Both the position numbers and the translations under genes were made by a program. Shown here in pieces: positions 15,931-26,920 of a stretch of 42,631 nt of DNA. Under the pieces are notes generated by a model that was not told where the DNA came from, did not search any database, and saw nothing but the letters and a program-made list of their open reading frames with translations. The first letter of the stretch is position 1; every line of letters starts with the position of its first letter. Source of the stretch: a marine actinobacterium MedAcidi-G1. GTDB taxonomy: Bacteria > Actinomycetota > Acidimicrobiia > Acidimicrobiales > MedAcidi-G1. The DNA is taken from the NCBI GenBank assembly GCA_000817085.1, contig JUEM01000015.1:1-42631 (forward strand). The letters run 5' to 3'.

Positions 15931-16459
15931 ATGACTGAAATTGAAAAGCTACCAAGAGCGACTTTTACTTCTTTTGCTGACTCCACCAAAGAGGTGAACT
16001 AGAAACTGCCCTACCGAACCGGATTCTTGATCAGCTCGAATTATTAAGAAACGATTATGGGGGATTTCCTGTAGACCGACTAGAGCACAGTGTCCAGACT
16101 GCAACAAGAGCTGAGCGAGATGGTCGCGATGATGAATATATTGTTTGTGCATTATTGCACGATATTGGTGACGTGTTGATGCGGCAGCGATCCTTAAACC
16201 CTTTGTTTCTTCAGCTAATCATTGGACGGTCAAAAATCACGGAGTATTTCAAGGGTATTATTTTTGGCACCACTTAGGCGGTGACCGGAATGCAAGAGAT
16301 GCATTTAGTGAAAACGAACACTATGAATATTGTGAGGAATTTTGTGCCAAGTACGATTCTCCAGCCTTCGATCCTTCATATAAATCAAACCCGTTGGAGC
16401 ATTATGAACCATTAATAAGAGATTTTTTTGTTAGAAATCCATGGAATAGCAATGCTTAG
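15931..16459 (+). pseudogene. Degraded HD-domain (PhnZ/MIOX-like) oxygenase gene
   Basis: This reads as one gene broken at two places. It has a strong Shine-Dalgarno and ATG at 15931 (MTEIEKLPRATFTSFADS), but that frame stops at TAG 16000-16002. The homology continues in another frame from about 15985 (GELETALPNRILDQ, then RLEHSVQTATRAERDG and CALLHDIGD). After HDIGD the frame changes again and resumes as DAAAILKPFVSSANHW, HGVFQGYYFWHH and RNARDAF, to TAG 16457-16459. The HD signature and its surroundings resemble PhnZ-type and myo-inositol oxygenase-like di-iron proteins. Compared with such proteins, a short segment seems to be missing at each break, the second probably including a metal-ligand histidine. 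It is either a true pseudogene or carries two assembly or sequencing deletions. Confidence 0.8.
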
Positions 16460-16489
16460 TTTTTCTCAAATTAGTCTATTATTCGAATT

Positions 16490-17050
16490 ATGATTCTTTC
16501 TGACCGGTCAATCTTAGAAGCAGTTAAAGATGGACGAATTATTATTGAGCCGTTCGATCCAGACTGCTTACAACCATCATCGGTAGATCTTCATCTGGAT
16601 TACCGTTTTTTGGTATTCAAGAATCACACTTTGGGTCATATAGATGTCCGAGAGGATTTATCTAATTTGACTCAAGAGGTTTCTACTGATGATGACGATC
16701 CCTTTATGCTTCACCCCGGTGAATTTGTTTTGGGATCTACTTTGGAGAGGGTTTCTGTACCGGATGATTTAGTAGCCAGATTAGAAGGAAAGTCGAGTTT
16801 AGGCCGCTTAGGTTTATTAATTCATTCAACTGCCGGTTATGTTGATGCTGGTTGGGATGGTCAGTTGACTTTGGAACTTTCGAATGTGGCTAATTTACCA
16901 ATCACTCTCTATCCCGGCATGAAGATTGGACAGATTTCTTTTGTTCAAATGACCACAACTGCTGACAGGCCTTATGGGTCCTCAGAGCTTGGTTCTAAAT
17001 ACAGAGGCCAGGAAGGTCCAAAGGCGAGTAGATACTGGGAGAATTTTTAA
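16490..17050 (+). CDS. dcd: dCTP deaminase, probably dUMP-forming
   Basis: A 186-residue homotrimeric deaminase converting dCTP to dUTP, or directly to dUMP in the bifunctional type, feeding dTMP synthesis. The active-site block RLEGKSSLGRLGLLIHSTAG is followed by YVDAGWDGQLTLELSN, and the C-terminal lid has SKYRGQEGPKASR. The sequence follows the Mycobacterium bifunctional Dcd closely, including LHPGEFVLGSTLE and ANLPITLYPGMKIGQ, so dUMP formation is likely. The ATG at 16490 begins the typical MILSDRSI. Its stop shares TTAA (17047-17050) with the convergent EtfD-like gene. Confidence 0.95.
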   Translation: MILSDRSILEAVKDGRIIIEPFDPDCLQPSSVDLHLDYRFLVFKNHTLGHIDVREDLSNLTQEVSTDDDDPFMLHPGEFVLGSTLERVSVPDDLVARLEGKSSLGRLGLLIHSTAGYVDAGWDGQLTLELSNVANLPITLYPGMKIGQISFVQMTTTADRPYGSSELGSKYRGQEGPKASRYWENF

Positions 17051-19293
17051 TCATTCTCATCATTTCCATGTGAGATAGTTTCAAAAGGTTTTGTTTGGTC
17101 TTCTTTTGGTTGAAGAGCTTCTAGAAGGTGGAGAGCTATATCTCCTACTTTTACTTCGCTTTCTTCTACCCCTTCTCCTTTAACTCCGTCGTCAATCATT
17201 ACAAAACAGAATGGACATGCTGTAGCAATTCTGTCAGCTCCCGTTGCTAGCAATTCTTGGGATCTTTCGACGTTTATGTTTTTGCCTGTATCCTCTTCCA
17301 TCCACATTCTTCCGCCACCTGCTCCGCAACACATCCCTTCTGTGCCTTGGCGTTCCGCTTCGACAACTTCGAGACCTCCGATGCTTGCCACTACTTTTCT
17401 TGGAGCTTGATATACGTCATTATGGCGTCCTAAATAACATGAGTCGTGATAAACGAGCCGTTCGTTCAATTCAGCATTTGTCATGTCAAGCTTTCCTTGA
17501 TCAATTAACCATTCAAGCAATTGAGAATGATGCACAACTTCGTAATGCCCTCCAAGTTCTGGATATTCATTTCCTAAGGTATTAAAGCAATGAGGACATT
17601 GAGTGATGATTTTCTTAACCCCCATCGAATTAAGAGTTTCTATATTTTGAGCGGCAAGCATTTGAAAGATGTATTCGTTTCCGGATCTTCTTGCTGGATC
17701 ACCGGTACACATTTCAGAAGGTCCAAGAATTGAGAAAGAAACATTTGCCATAGTTAATAGTTGGGCCATTGCTCTGGAAACTTTTTTATTTTTATCATCA
17801 AAAGAACCCGCACAACCGACCCAGTAGAGGAATTCGCTTTGAAGCGGTTCACCACCTTCAATTACTTCAACACCCTCTAAATCATCAACCCAGTCGGCTC
17901 TTGACCCTTGTGATAATCCCCATGGATTGCCTGAGTTTTCCATTGATCTATAAGCATTTCCTAATTCTGTTGGGAAATTCGATTCCATTAGAGACAGATA
18001 ACGTCGCATGTCTAAGATCTTGTCGAGAATTTCTATATTTACAGGACAGATTTCGTCACAAGCTTTACAAGATGTGCATGCCCAAAGTTCTTCAGGTGTA
18101 ACTCTTTCAAACATTGAATTGGCTGAAACTGAAATTTCTGGGTCAACTCCAATGGGTGGTGACACGACTGGATCCCCAGTTGCCGCCATCACTTCACCAG
18201 TTTTGAGAATTATTTCCCTTGGATCTAAAGGCTTTCCCGTTGCATGAGCTGGGCACACGCTTGTACATCTTCCGCACATAGTGCAAGAGTCAGTGTCGAG
18301 TAATTGTTTCCATGTAAAGTCTTCAATTACTGAAGCACCGAAAGTTTCCAATTCGGTTTCCATGAGATTGGGTAAAGGTTTCATCGCACCTTTAGGGCGC
18401 TCGCGATCCTTCAAATACATATTTAGCGGAGAAGTAAACATGTGACGGATCATGGTTATTGGTAGAAGAGCTAAAAAGGCTATGAAAGAAATTACATGTG
18501 CAATCCACCAAAATTGATGCCAACCACGCACGTTGTTCGTTAAAGAGTCTGAGCTATCAACAATTTTTGCTAGTGGGTATCCAATTATTGACCAGGTTTC
18601 TGCGCCTCTAGCACTTGATTCAACAAGAGCTATTCGAAAAGCTTCTGCACCAAAACCGGTTACACCTATAGACAAAAAAATCAGCAACACAACAGCATGT
18701 TCAGGTTTTGACTTGATTCTTATTCTGTATGGCCGAAATCGTTTTGGTCCGTATCGTCTCAATAGAGCCCATACAACTCCAATAAGAAAAAGCACTCCTG
18801 CGATGTCACCAACTGCCGTATAGGCACGGTAGACATCTCCGTGTAAAAATTTCATGCTTTCCGGAAGTTGATGATTTATTTCAAGAGTGGTTGTGACAGC
18901 AAGAAGAATTAGAAAAGGAAAGTACATCAAAGAATGCATTACGCCGGCAGCTGGATCACGCAAGAGGGTTTTCATGAAGACGCCAGCTTTAAAATCGGAA
19001 AAACGGGCCTTAATATTTTTTTTGTTAGTTGAACGATTGTCAGGCGTTCCTCTTTCCCAATTTTTAACACGGTTAGAGAAAAGAACAGATCCGTAAATAA
19101 GCATTAAGGAGACCACTAGATAAAAAGAAAATTTTATTGAGCCGGGGATATTTTCAAAAACTTCTCTCGTTATTGGGGAGTCATCATGAAATTTGAAAAC
19201 AGACGCGGCTACTCCAGAAAGTGCAGTAAAAAGAGCAATTAAAACACCTAGTCCAATAATTGCGTGATGCGGTCTCATGCTGGGTTTTTTCAT
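17047..19293 (-). CDS. etfD: Membrane iron-sulfur reductase, EtfD-like
   Basis: A 748-residue membrane oxidoreductase. The first 300 residues contain about six hydrophobic helices resembling a nitrate reductase gamma-type haem b domain. Two 4Fe-4S clusters follow: CTMCGRCTSVCP (337-348) and CTSCKACDEICP (406-417). Two CCG domains complete it, seen in YWVGCAGSFDDKN, TQCPHCFNTLG, YHDSCYLGRHND, MCCGAGGGRMW and ACPFCFVM. This layout matches Mycobacterium EtfD (Rv0338c), which takes electrons from electron-transfer flavoprotein to the quinone pool during acyl-CoA oxidation. GlpC or HdrD-type reductases share the soluble half. The acyl-CoA dehydrogenase genes at 41301-42631 would be upstream electron donors. 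ATG 19293 gives a short basic N-terminus before the first helix. Confidence 0.87.
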   Translation of the reverse strand: MKKPSMRPHHAIIGLGVLIALFTALSGVAASVFKFHDDSPITREVFENIPGSIKFSFYLVVSLMLIYGSVLFSNRVKNWERGTPDNRSTNKKNIKARFSDFKAGVFMKTLLRDPAAGVMHSLMYFPFLILLAVTTTLEINHQLPESMKFLHGDVYRAYTAVGDIAGVLFLIGVVWALLRRYGPKRFRPYRIRIKSKPEHAVVLLIFLSIGVTGFGAEAFRIALVESSARGAETWSIIGYPLAKIVDSSDSLTNNVRGWHQFWWIAHVISFIAFLALLPITMIRHMFTSPLNMYLKDRERPKGAMKPLPNLMETELETFGASVIEDFTWKQLLDTDSCTMCGRCTSVCPAHATGKPLDPREIILKTGEVMAATGDPVVSPPIGVDPEISVSANSMFERVTPEELWACTSCKACDEICPVNIEILDKILDMRRYLSLMESNFPTELGNAYRSMENSGNPWGLSQGSRADWVDDLEGVEVIEGGEPLQSEFLYWVGCAGSFDDKNKKVSRAMAQLLTMANVSFSILGPSEMCTGDPARRSGNEYIFQMLAAQNIETLNSMGVKKIITQCPHCFNTLGNEYPELGGHYEVVHHSQLLEWLIDQGKLDMTNAELNERLVYHDSCYLGRHNDVYQAPRKVVASIGGLEVVEAERQGTEGMCCGAGGGRMWMEEDTGKNINVERSQELLATGADRIATACPFCFVMIDDGVKGEGVEESEVKVGDIALHLLEALQPKEDQTKPFETISHGNDEND

Positions 19294-19458
19294 GACTTGA
19301 CGACCCTATCTCGTATCTGGCTGTTGTGTAATTTTGATTTATTACAAACAACTTTTTATTAATTTTAGTTTAGAAAATAATTCTATTGATTTTGGGTAAA
19401 TTCGAAATTTAAGCACATTATTAGAGGTCCACTTAATGCGTTTGATTTTTCACAGACC

Positions 19459-20181
19459 TCATTTGAGCTCGATCAGTTTGGGGTCAATTGCTCTTTCTAA
19501 AACAGGTTTTTTTATTTTTGGATTAAGTTCCTCATCGAGCTCATAAATAAAAGGTACACCTGTTGGTATGTTTAGTTTTACAATTTCTTCATCTCCGATC
19601 TTGTCTAAGTGTTTGCAAAGCGCTCGAAGACTATTCCCATGTGCGGCGATAAGAACCTTTTTCCCAGATTTTAGTTCTGGTGCGATATTTGAATGCCAAT
19701 AGGGAATTAAGCGGTCTACAACGTCTGCCAAACATTCACTTAATGGAATTAATTCTTTGGGTAAATCCAGGTAGGCATCGTTATTGTTTGGATTGAAACG
19801 ATTTTCAGGGCTTATAGGAGGTGGGGGCGTGGCATAGCTTCTACGCCATTCTTGAATTTTTTGCTCGCCGAACATTATTTTGGCATCTGATTTGTTCAGG
19901 CCGGTTAAATCACCATAGTGGCGTTCATTTAGACGCCAATTTTTATGAATAGACATTTTCTTGTTGAGGCTTTGGTGGACTAATTCAGCTGTTTTAATAG
20001 CTCTTTTTTGTAAAGAACTGTATGTAACATCAGGAACTAATTCGGCTTCAAGAAGCAATTTTCCAGCTTGAAGAGCTTCCTTAATCCCCAAATCTGTTAA
20101 ATCGCAGTCATACCAGCCAGTGAATAGGTTTTGTTTATTCCATTCACTTTGCCCATGTCTTAGCAGGATTAGAGTTGACAT
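19459..20181 (-). CDS. gpmA: 2,3-bisphosphoglycerate-dependent phosphoglycerate mutase
   Basis: A 240-residue glycolytic enzyme interconverting 3- and 2-phosphoglycerate through a phosphohistidine. LLRHGQSEWN places the catalytic H9. LFTGWYDCDLTDLG, LNERHYGDLTGLNK (general-acid glutamate) and AAHGNSLRAL (second histidine) are all present. Length is normal for the dPGM group. ATG 20181 starts directly at the first strand. It faces away from dnaK across a 192-base divergent region and precedes the EtfD-like gene by 165 bases on the same strand; that gap holds AT-rich sequence without a clear terminator or small gene. Confidence 0.95.
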   Translation of the reverse strand: MSTLILLRHGQSEWNKQNLFTGWYDCDLTDLGIKEALQAGKLLLEAELVPDVTYSSLQKRAIKTAELVHQSLNKKMSIHKNWRLNERHYGDLTGLNKSDAKIMFGEQKIQEWRRSYATPPPPISPENRFNPNNNDAYLDLPKELIPLSECLADVVDRLIPYWHSNIAPELKSGKKVLIAAHGNSLRALCKHLDKIGDEEIVKLNIPTGVPFIYELDEELNPKIKKPVLERAIDPKLIELK

Positions 20182-20240
20182 CTAGAAAATCACCATTGTT
20201 TAGCCTTTTCTACACGATACTTAAAAATATAAAATAAATG

Positions 20241-20270
20241 TTGCTAATACCCCACTAAAGTTTATATAGT
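20241..20270 (+). promoter_or_regulatory. Candidate dnaK operon promoter
   Basis: TTGCTA (20241-20246) and TATAGT (20265-20270) with an 18-base spacer make a plausible sigma70-type promoter about 100 bases before dnaK. Downstream are a palindrome CTTAT-TAT-ATAAG (20295-20307) and an inverted repeat ACACTTA (20292-20298) / TAAGTGT (20333-20339), either of which could be the HspR site. The classical HAIR element (CTTGAGT-N7-ACTCAAG) was not seen. Confidence 0.4.
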
Positions 20271-20373
20271 ATGGTCAATATAGAAAATAATACACTTATT
20301 ATATAAGATTACGTTTTGTTTTAAATAACAAGTAAGTGTTTTTTCGCAGAATCAAAGAAATCTAGGAGAAAAA

Positions 20374-22194
20374 ATGGGTAAAGCTGTAGGAATTGATCTA
20401 GGAACAACCAACTCCGTTGTAAGTGTCCTTGAAGGTGGTGATCCGGTAGTGATCGCAAATGCCGAAGGTTCGCGCACAACTCCTTCTGTTGTTGCTTTTT
20501 CAGTAGATGGAGAAGTCCTTGTAGGTGAAGTAGCAAAAAGGCAAGCAATTACAAATCCTGGACGAACCATTAGATCTGTCAAGAGACACATGGGTACCAC
20601 CTGGAAAAAAGAAATAGATGATAAGAGTTACACATCACAAGAAATTTCCGCCAGAACTCTGCAGAAATTAAAGCGAGACGCAGAGGCCTATCTTGGAACC
20701 CCTGTTACTGAAGCGGTTATTACAGTTCCCGCATACTTTGATGATGCTCAACGAACGGCAACTAAAGAGGCGGGACAAGTAGCCGGTTTGGATGTTTTGA
20801 GAATCATTAATGAACCCACATCTGCAGCTTTAGCTTATGGTTTGGATAAAGAAAACTCTGATCAAACAATTTTGGTTTTTGATTTAGGAGGCGGAACATT
20901 CGATGTGTCCATTCTTGAAGTAGGTATTGATGGAGAAGGACAAGTATTTGAGGTTAAATCCACACATGGTGACACAAGTCTTGGTGGAGACGATTGGGAC
21001 GAGGCAGTTATCGAATGGTTAGTCACTTCTTTTAAAAACGATCACGGTGTTGATCTAGCTTCTGATCCAATGGCAACACAACGCCTTAAAGAAGCAGCTG
21101 AAAAAGCAAAGATAGAACTATCGCAAGTTCAGCAAACTCAAATAAATCTTCCTTTTATTACCGCCACTGATGGAGGACCTTTACATTTGGATTACTCCTT
21201 AACCCGTGCAAAATTTCACGAGCTAACCGCAGAACTGTTGAAAAAATGTCGAGGCCCTTTTGAACAAGCGATTAAAGATGCTGATGTGGGTAAGGGTGAA
21301 ATAGATCATGTAGTGCTAGTTGGCGGTTCTACCCGAATGCCTGCAGTAGTTGACCTGGTGAAAGAAATTTCAGGCAGGGAACCAAGCAAGAATGTCAATC
21401 CTGATGAAGTGGTAGCAGTTGGTGCAGCTGTTCAAGCAGGTGTTCTTGCGGGTGAAGTTAAAGACGTTTTGCTACTTGATGTAACACCATTGTCTTTGGG
21501 AATAGAAACTAAGGGTGGTGTAATGACAAAACTTATTGAGCGCAATACAACCATTCCTATTCAAAAATCTGAAATTTTTACAACTGCTGAAGACAGTCAA
21601 CCATCAGTTGAGATTCACGTTTTACAAGGTGAAAGAGAAATGTCCCAATTCAACAAAACTTTAGGAAAGTTTCAACTAGTTGATCTACCACCCGCACCTC
21701 GTGGGATGCCCCAAATAGAGGTAACTTTTGATATCGATGCAAATGGAATCGTTCATGTTTCGGCAAAAGATAAAGCTACGAATAACGAACAGTCGATGAC
21801 AATTACAGGTCAATCAGCTTTGGATAAAGATGTGATAGATCAGATGGTGCAGGATGCTGAAACCCACGCTGAAGAAGACAAATCACGTCGTGAGGAAGCT
21901 GAAATTAGGAACAATGCAGACAATCTTGTGTATCAAACCGAAAAGATGCTTACAGATCAGGCTGAGAACATTTCAGAAGAAGAAAAGAGCACTGTTCAGG
22001 AAAAATTGACTGAACTAAAAACATTGCTAGAAGGTGATGATATTGAAGCAATAAAAAATTCTACAGAAGCCCTAATGGCGGCCAGTCAAGAATTCGGACA
22101 AAGAATTTATGAATCTGCTTCTCAAGAAAATTCAGAATCCCAGAGTGCGGAAAATGATGATGTTGTTGACGCTGAAATTGTTGATGAACAGTGA
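20374..22194 (+). CDS. dnaK: Molecular chaperone DnaK (Hsp70)
   Basis: A 606-residue Hsp70. The N-terminal ATPase has [13 protein letters not shown], the phosphate loop [15 protein letters not shown] and [16 protein letters not shown]. The substrate-binding domain follows from about residue 370 with [17 protein letters not shown] and [19 protein letters not shown] charged helical lid ends in [11 protein letters not shown]. The ATG at 20374 has AGGAG at 20364-20368. The stop overlaps the GTG of grpE by 4 bases. With GrpE, the J protein and HspR it forms the actinobacterial heat-shock operon, expected to be repressed by HspR. Confidence 0.98.
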   Translation: MGKAVGIDLGTTNSVVSVLEGGDPVVIANAEGSRTTPSVVAFSVDGEVLVGEVAKRQAITNPGRTIRSVKRHMGTTWKKEIDDKSYTSQEISARTLQKLKRDAEAYLGTPVTEAVITVPAYFDDAQRTATKEAGQVAGLDVLRIINEPTSAALAYGLDKENSDQTILVFDLGGGTFDVSILEVGIDGEGQVFEVKSTHGDTSLGGDDWDEAVIEWLVTSFKNDHGVDLASDPMATQRLKEAAEKAKIELSQVQQTQINLPFITATDGGPLHLDYSLTRAKFHELTAELLKKCRGPFEQAIKDADVGKGEIDHVVLVGGSTRMPAVVDLVKEISGREPSKNVNPDEVVAVGAAVQAGVLAGEVKDVLLLDVTPLSLGIETKGGVMTKLIERNTTIPIQKSEIFTTAEDSQPSVEIHVLQGEREMSQFNKTLGKFQLVDLPPAPRGMPQIEVTFDIDANGIVHVSAKDKATNNEQSMTITGQSALDKDVIDQMVQDAETHAEEDKSRREEAEIRNNADNLVYQTEKMLTDQAENISEEEKSTVQEKLTELKTLLEGDDIEAIKNSTEALMAASQEFGQRIYESASQENSESQSAENDDVVDAEIVDEQ

Positions 22195-22766
22195 ATTTAA
22201 TAAATCCAGAAGAACAAAATGAAAATGGCCTTTCTCCCGAACTTGGGAAAGAAAAACCCGAACTCACTTCAGAAAAAGTAAATGATTCACTTGTAAATAA
22301 TGAAACAGCAGAGGAAAAAGATAGCTCTGATAGCCCCAATGAAATGTCATTTAATGAGGTTTTGTTAGAACGAGATGAATTTTTAAACCTTTTACAAAGC
22401 GTTAAAGCTGACTTCGATAATTATAAAAAACAAACTAAGAAAAGAATAACAGAAACACGTACTTCCGCACGTGGAGAAATAGTGGAGAAACTTCTTCCCG
22501 TTCTTGATGCATGCGACGCAGCTGTTGCACACGGGGCGGAAGACGTAGTAGCAATTAGAAAATCGCTAATAGATTCTTTAGAAAATGAGGGTTTAAAACT
22601 TGTTGGTACAGTTTTAGAAAAATTTGATCCTTCTATGCATGAAGCCGTTTCGCATGAACCTGGTGATGAAGAGGAAGAGGAACAAGTCGTAAGTGAAGTG
22701 TTAAGGCAGGGGTATTTTTGGGAAGGTAAAATACTTAGACCTGCAATGGTTAAGGTACGCGGTTAA
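22191..22766 (+). CDS. grpE: Nucleotide exchange factor GrpE
   Basis: A 191-residue GrpE, which releases ADP from DnaK. The first 60 residues are acidic and poorly ordered. A coiled-coil helix begins near [20 protein letters not shown] and continues through [20 protein letters not shown]. The C-terminal beta domain contains [20 protein letters not shown] and [17 protein letters not shown], the family signature. The GTG at 22191 overlaps the dnaK stop, giving translational coupling. It is followed after 18 bases by the J-protein gene. Confidence 0.95.
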   Translation: MNLINPEEQNENGLSPELGKEKPELTSEKVNDSLVNNETAEEKDSSDSPNEMSFNEVLLERDEFLNLLQSVKADFDNYKKQTKKRITETRTSARGEIVEKLLPVLDACDAAVAHGAEDVVAIRKSLIDSLENEGLKLVGTVLEKFDPSMHEAVSHEPGDEEEEEQVVSEVLRQGYFWEGKILRPAMVKVRG

Positions 22767-22784
22767 CGGTTTGTGAGATATTAA

Positions 22785-23672
22785 GTGACTGCCCAGAAAG
22801 ACTGGCTAGAAAAAGATTTTTATCAAATTCTTGGTGTCTCAGAGACTTCGCCAGCTAAAGAGATTACAAAGACTTATAGAAAACTTGCGCGCAAATTGCA
22901 TCCAGATGCGAATCCAAATGATGACAAAGCCGAAGCAAAGTTTAAAGAAATTTCTGCTGCCTATGACATCATTGGAGATGAGAAAAAACGTTCTGAGTAT
23001 GATGAATTTCGGCGCTTAGGTCCACTTAGGACTGATTTTAATTCAGCTTCCAACGGGTTTAATTCAGGTGGCATGCCTTTTGATATAAGCGATATTTTTG
23101 GAAATTTTTTTGGAAATCAACCAAATAGAGGTAGTCAAAGAAGTCTAGATATAGAAGCTACCCTTCCTCTTTCATTTTTAGATGCTGCGAATGGTGTTAC
23201 TACTACTTTGACTCTGGGAAATCAAACAGGGAAAAAATCGGCATCTGTACGAGTAAAGATTCCACCAGGGGTTGAAAACGGGCAAAGAGTCCGAGTAAAA
23301 GGTAAGGGTCAATCTGGACCTGCGGGGTCTGGAGACTTATTTGTGATCGTGCAGGTAGAACCACATGATTTTTTTGGACGCGAAGGTAAGAATTTGACTT
23401 TAGTAACCAGAGTTACTTTCCCTCAGCTTGTCCTTGGATCAGAGGTAAAAGTCGACACCCTAGACGGCAATAAAGTGACGTTGCGTATTCCCCCTGGAAC
23501 ACCGAATGGAAGAACATTTCGCGTAAAAGGTTGTGGAGTTATTACTTCAAAAGGGGTTGGTGATCTTTTAGTAACAGTTGAGGTTGAAATCCCAACAGAG
23601 ATAAGCGATAAGGAAGTCTCACTTATTGAGGAGCTAGCCAATGTTATGTCTAAAAAAACGCCCAAGGATTAA
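22785..23672 (+). CDS. J-domain co-chaperone lacking the zinc finger (CbpA-like)
   Basis: A 295-residue Hsp40 that stimulates DnaK ATP hydrolysis. The J domain occupies residues 10-75 with the HPD motif at 39-41. A glycine/phenylalanine-rich stretch follows (FNSGGMPFDISDIFGNFFGN). Two C-terminal substrate-binding domains contain KIPPGVENGQRVRVKGKG and RIPPGTPNGRTFRVKGCG. The four CxxCxGxG repeats of a classical DnaJ are absent, so it is a type II (CbpA/DnaJB-like) protein, although it occupies the dnaJ position of the operon. The length fits this class. The GTG at 22785 has only a weak ribosome-binding site. A second, zinc-containing DnaJ may exist elsewhere in the genome. Confidence 0.93.
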   Translation: MTAQKDWLEKDFYQILGVSETSPAKEITKTYRKLARKLHPDANPNDDKAEAKFKEISAAYDIIGDEKKRSEYDEFRRLGPLRTDFNSASNGFNSGGMPFDISDIFGNFFGNQPNRGSQRSLDIEATLPLSFLDAANGVTTTLTLGNQTGKKSASVRVKIPPGVENGQRVRVKGKGQSGPAGSGDLFVIVQVEPHDFFGREGKNLTLVTRVTFPQLVLGSEVKVDTLDGNKVTLRIPPGTPNGRTFRVKGCGVITSKGVGDLLVTVEVEIPTEISDKEVSLIEELANVMSKKTPKD

Positions 23673-23740
23673 TGAAGTGATTTATAAAGCTAAGGTCATG
23701 AGTGTGTTGAGTTTTGCCGCTCGGACAGGGGAAAATTGAT

Positions 23741-24124
23741 ATGGAAAGACCACAACCCGATCAAGCAGTTTATGTAATTTCAGTTGCAGCAGAATTATCT
23801 GGAATGCATCCTCAGACTCTTCGTATTTATGAAAGCAGAGGATTGCTTGATCCAGCTCGAACAGCTGGAGGAAACCGCCGATACAGCGACACTGATATAA
23901 GACTCCTTCGGCGGATTGCAGATTTAACTGCTCAAGGTCTAAATCTGCAGGGGGTCAAGCGTATTTTAGAACTTGAAGCTGAAGTAATTCGTCTAAATCG
24001 AGAACTTGAAATGGCAAAAAATAAAATTGCTGAAGCAGTTACTGAGGTTCATCGTCAGTACCGTAGGGATCTTGTACCCATAAACCAAAGTATTACTTTG
24101 CTTAGGCAGCAGAAAAGGCCTTGA
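23741..24124 (+). CDS. hspR: MerR-family heat-shock repressor HspR
   Basis: A 127-residue MerR-type regulator. The winged helix reads VYVISVAAELSGMHPQTLRI then YESRGLLDPARTAGGNRRYS, as in HspR. The dimerisation helix follows from about residue 70. In actinobacteria HspR represses the dnaK operon and needs DnaK as co-repressor. The ATG at 23741 is preceded by AGGGGA at 23727-23732 and gives the family's N-terminus. An in-frame TTG at 23714 would add nine residues and is less likely. It is the last gene of the dnaK operon, 68 bases after the J-protein gene. Confidence 0.94.
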   Translation: MERPQPDQAVYVISVAAELSGMHPQTLRIYESRGLLDPARTAGGNRRYSDTDIRLLRRIADLTAQGLNLQGVKRILELEAEVIRLNRELEMAKNKIAEAVTEVHRQYRRDLVPINQSITLLRQQKRP

Positions 24125-25658
<1,534 letters not shown>

Positions 25659-25667
25659 CGAGGTTAA

Positions 25668-26897
25668 ATGAAGGTTTGTGTTGTTGGATCAGGAGGAAGA
25701 GAGCATGCGTTGGCTCATGTGCTTGCAAGAACAGCCGAAGTGGTTGTAGCTCCAGGTAACCCAGGCATACCTTTTTCGACTACCCAACCTGCAAAAGAAA
25801 TAGAAGCTGATTTATTTGTCATTGGACCTGAACAGCCTTTAGTTGACGGATTAGCTGATGAATTGCGAAAACAAGGAAAGCTTGTTTTTGGACCTGGTGC
25901 GGATGGTGCAAAACTTGAGGGTTCAAAAAGTTGGATGAAAAAAATTTTAGTTGACGCTGGCGTCCCTACAGCCAGGTATGGCGTATTTACAGAAAAGGAA
26001 CCGGCATTCGATTTTCTTCAAAACCTCTCGGATCTTTATGTGATAAAGACAGATGGCCTAGCGGCGGGTAAGGGCGTTTTAGTTACTTCAGATATTACTG
26101 AAGCCAAACAGGCCGTGACAGAGTATCTTTCTGGAAAAGCTTTCGGTATTTCTGGCAAAAGAATTGTAATTGAAGAAGGACTAACTGGACCAGAAATTTC
26201 ATTACTTGCAGTTTGTGATGGCCAAACTGCAGTTCCTTTGGCTTCGGCACAGGATTTCAAGAGACTTAAAGATCAAGATGAAGGACCAAATACTGGAGGC
26301 ATGGGTGCGTATTCGCCAGTTCCTTTCTTTGAAGAAAACCTAGTTAAAAAAATTATGGATATTGCTGTTATACCAACTTTGGAGGCATTAAAAAGAAAAG
26401 GAATTGACTACCGAGGAGTTCTATATTGTGGTTTGATGATTACACCTGATGGACCAAAAGTTCTTGAATATAATGCAAGATTTGGGGATCCTGAAACGCA
26501 GGTAGTTATACCTCGATTAAAAACGGATTTGGCTGAGTTACTTGCTAGTGCAGCATCTGGTTCCATTAATTCGGAACCAATTTTTTCAAATGAGGCAGCT
26601 GTTGCAGTCGTATGTGCTTCAGAGTCATATCCCGAAAATCCAAGAATTGGGGATTTTATAGAGGGTTTATCTCTCGTACAGAAAATGAAAGGAATAAACA
26701 TTTTCTTTTCTGGTGTTGGAAGAAGTAATGACGGATTAGTCACCGATGGCGGAAGAGTTTTAACCATTACTGGTATGGGAGCAACACTAGAGAAGGCGAG
26801 AAAATTAACTTATGAAGCAGTTTCAAAAATTTCATGGCCTGGGATGCAAAAACGACAAGACATTGCTTCTAATTTTGAATTATATAAAAATGAATAG
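25668..26897 (+). CDS. purD: Phosphoribosylamine-glycine ligase
   Basis: A 409-residue ATP-grasp enzyme making glycinamide ribonucleotide (GAR), the second step of the pathway. It starts with MKVCVVGSGGREHALAHVL, the PurD N-terminus. The ATP-grasp core includes YVIKTDGLAAGKGVLV and IVIEEGLTGPEISLLAVCDG. The PurD signature GPNTGGMGAYSP is at about residues 205-216, with LEYNARFGDPETQ as the metal-binding region. The start is ATG 25668. At 409 residues it is slightly shorter than many homologues (about 420-430). Confidence 0.97.
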   Translation: MKVCVVGSGGREHALAHVLARTAEVVVAPGNPGIPFSTTQPAKEIEADLFVIGPEQPLVDGLADELRKQGKLVFGPGADGAKLEGSKSWMKKILVDAGVPTARYGVFTEKEPAFDFLQNLSDLYVIKTDGLAAGKGVLVTSDITEAKQAVTEYLSGKAFGISGKRIVIEEGLTGPEISLLAVCDGQTAVPLASAQDFKRLKDQDEGPNTGGMGAYSPVPFFEENLVKKIMDIAVIPTLEALKRKGIDYRGVLYCGLMITPDGPKVLEYNARFGDPETQVVIPRLKTDLAELLASAASGSINSEPIFSNEAAVAVVCASESYPENPRIGDFIEGLSLVQKMKGINIFFSGVGRSNDGLVTDGGRVLTITGMGATLEKARKLTYEAVSKISWPGMQKRQDIASNFELYKNE

Positions 26898-26920
26898 ATA
26901 GACAAAGGAAAGGAACAATA

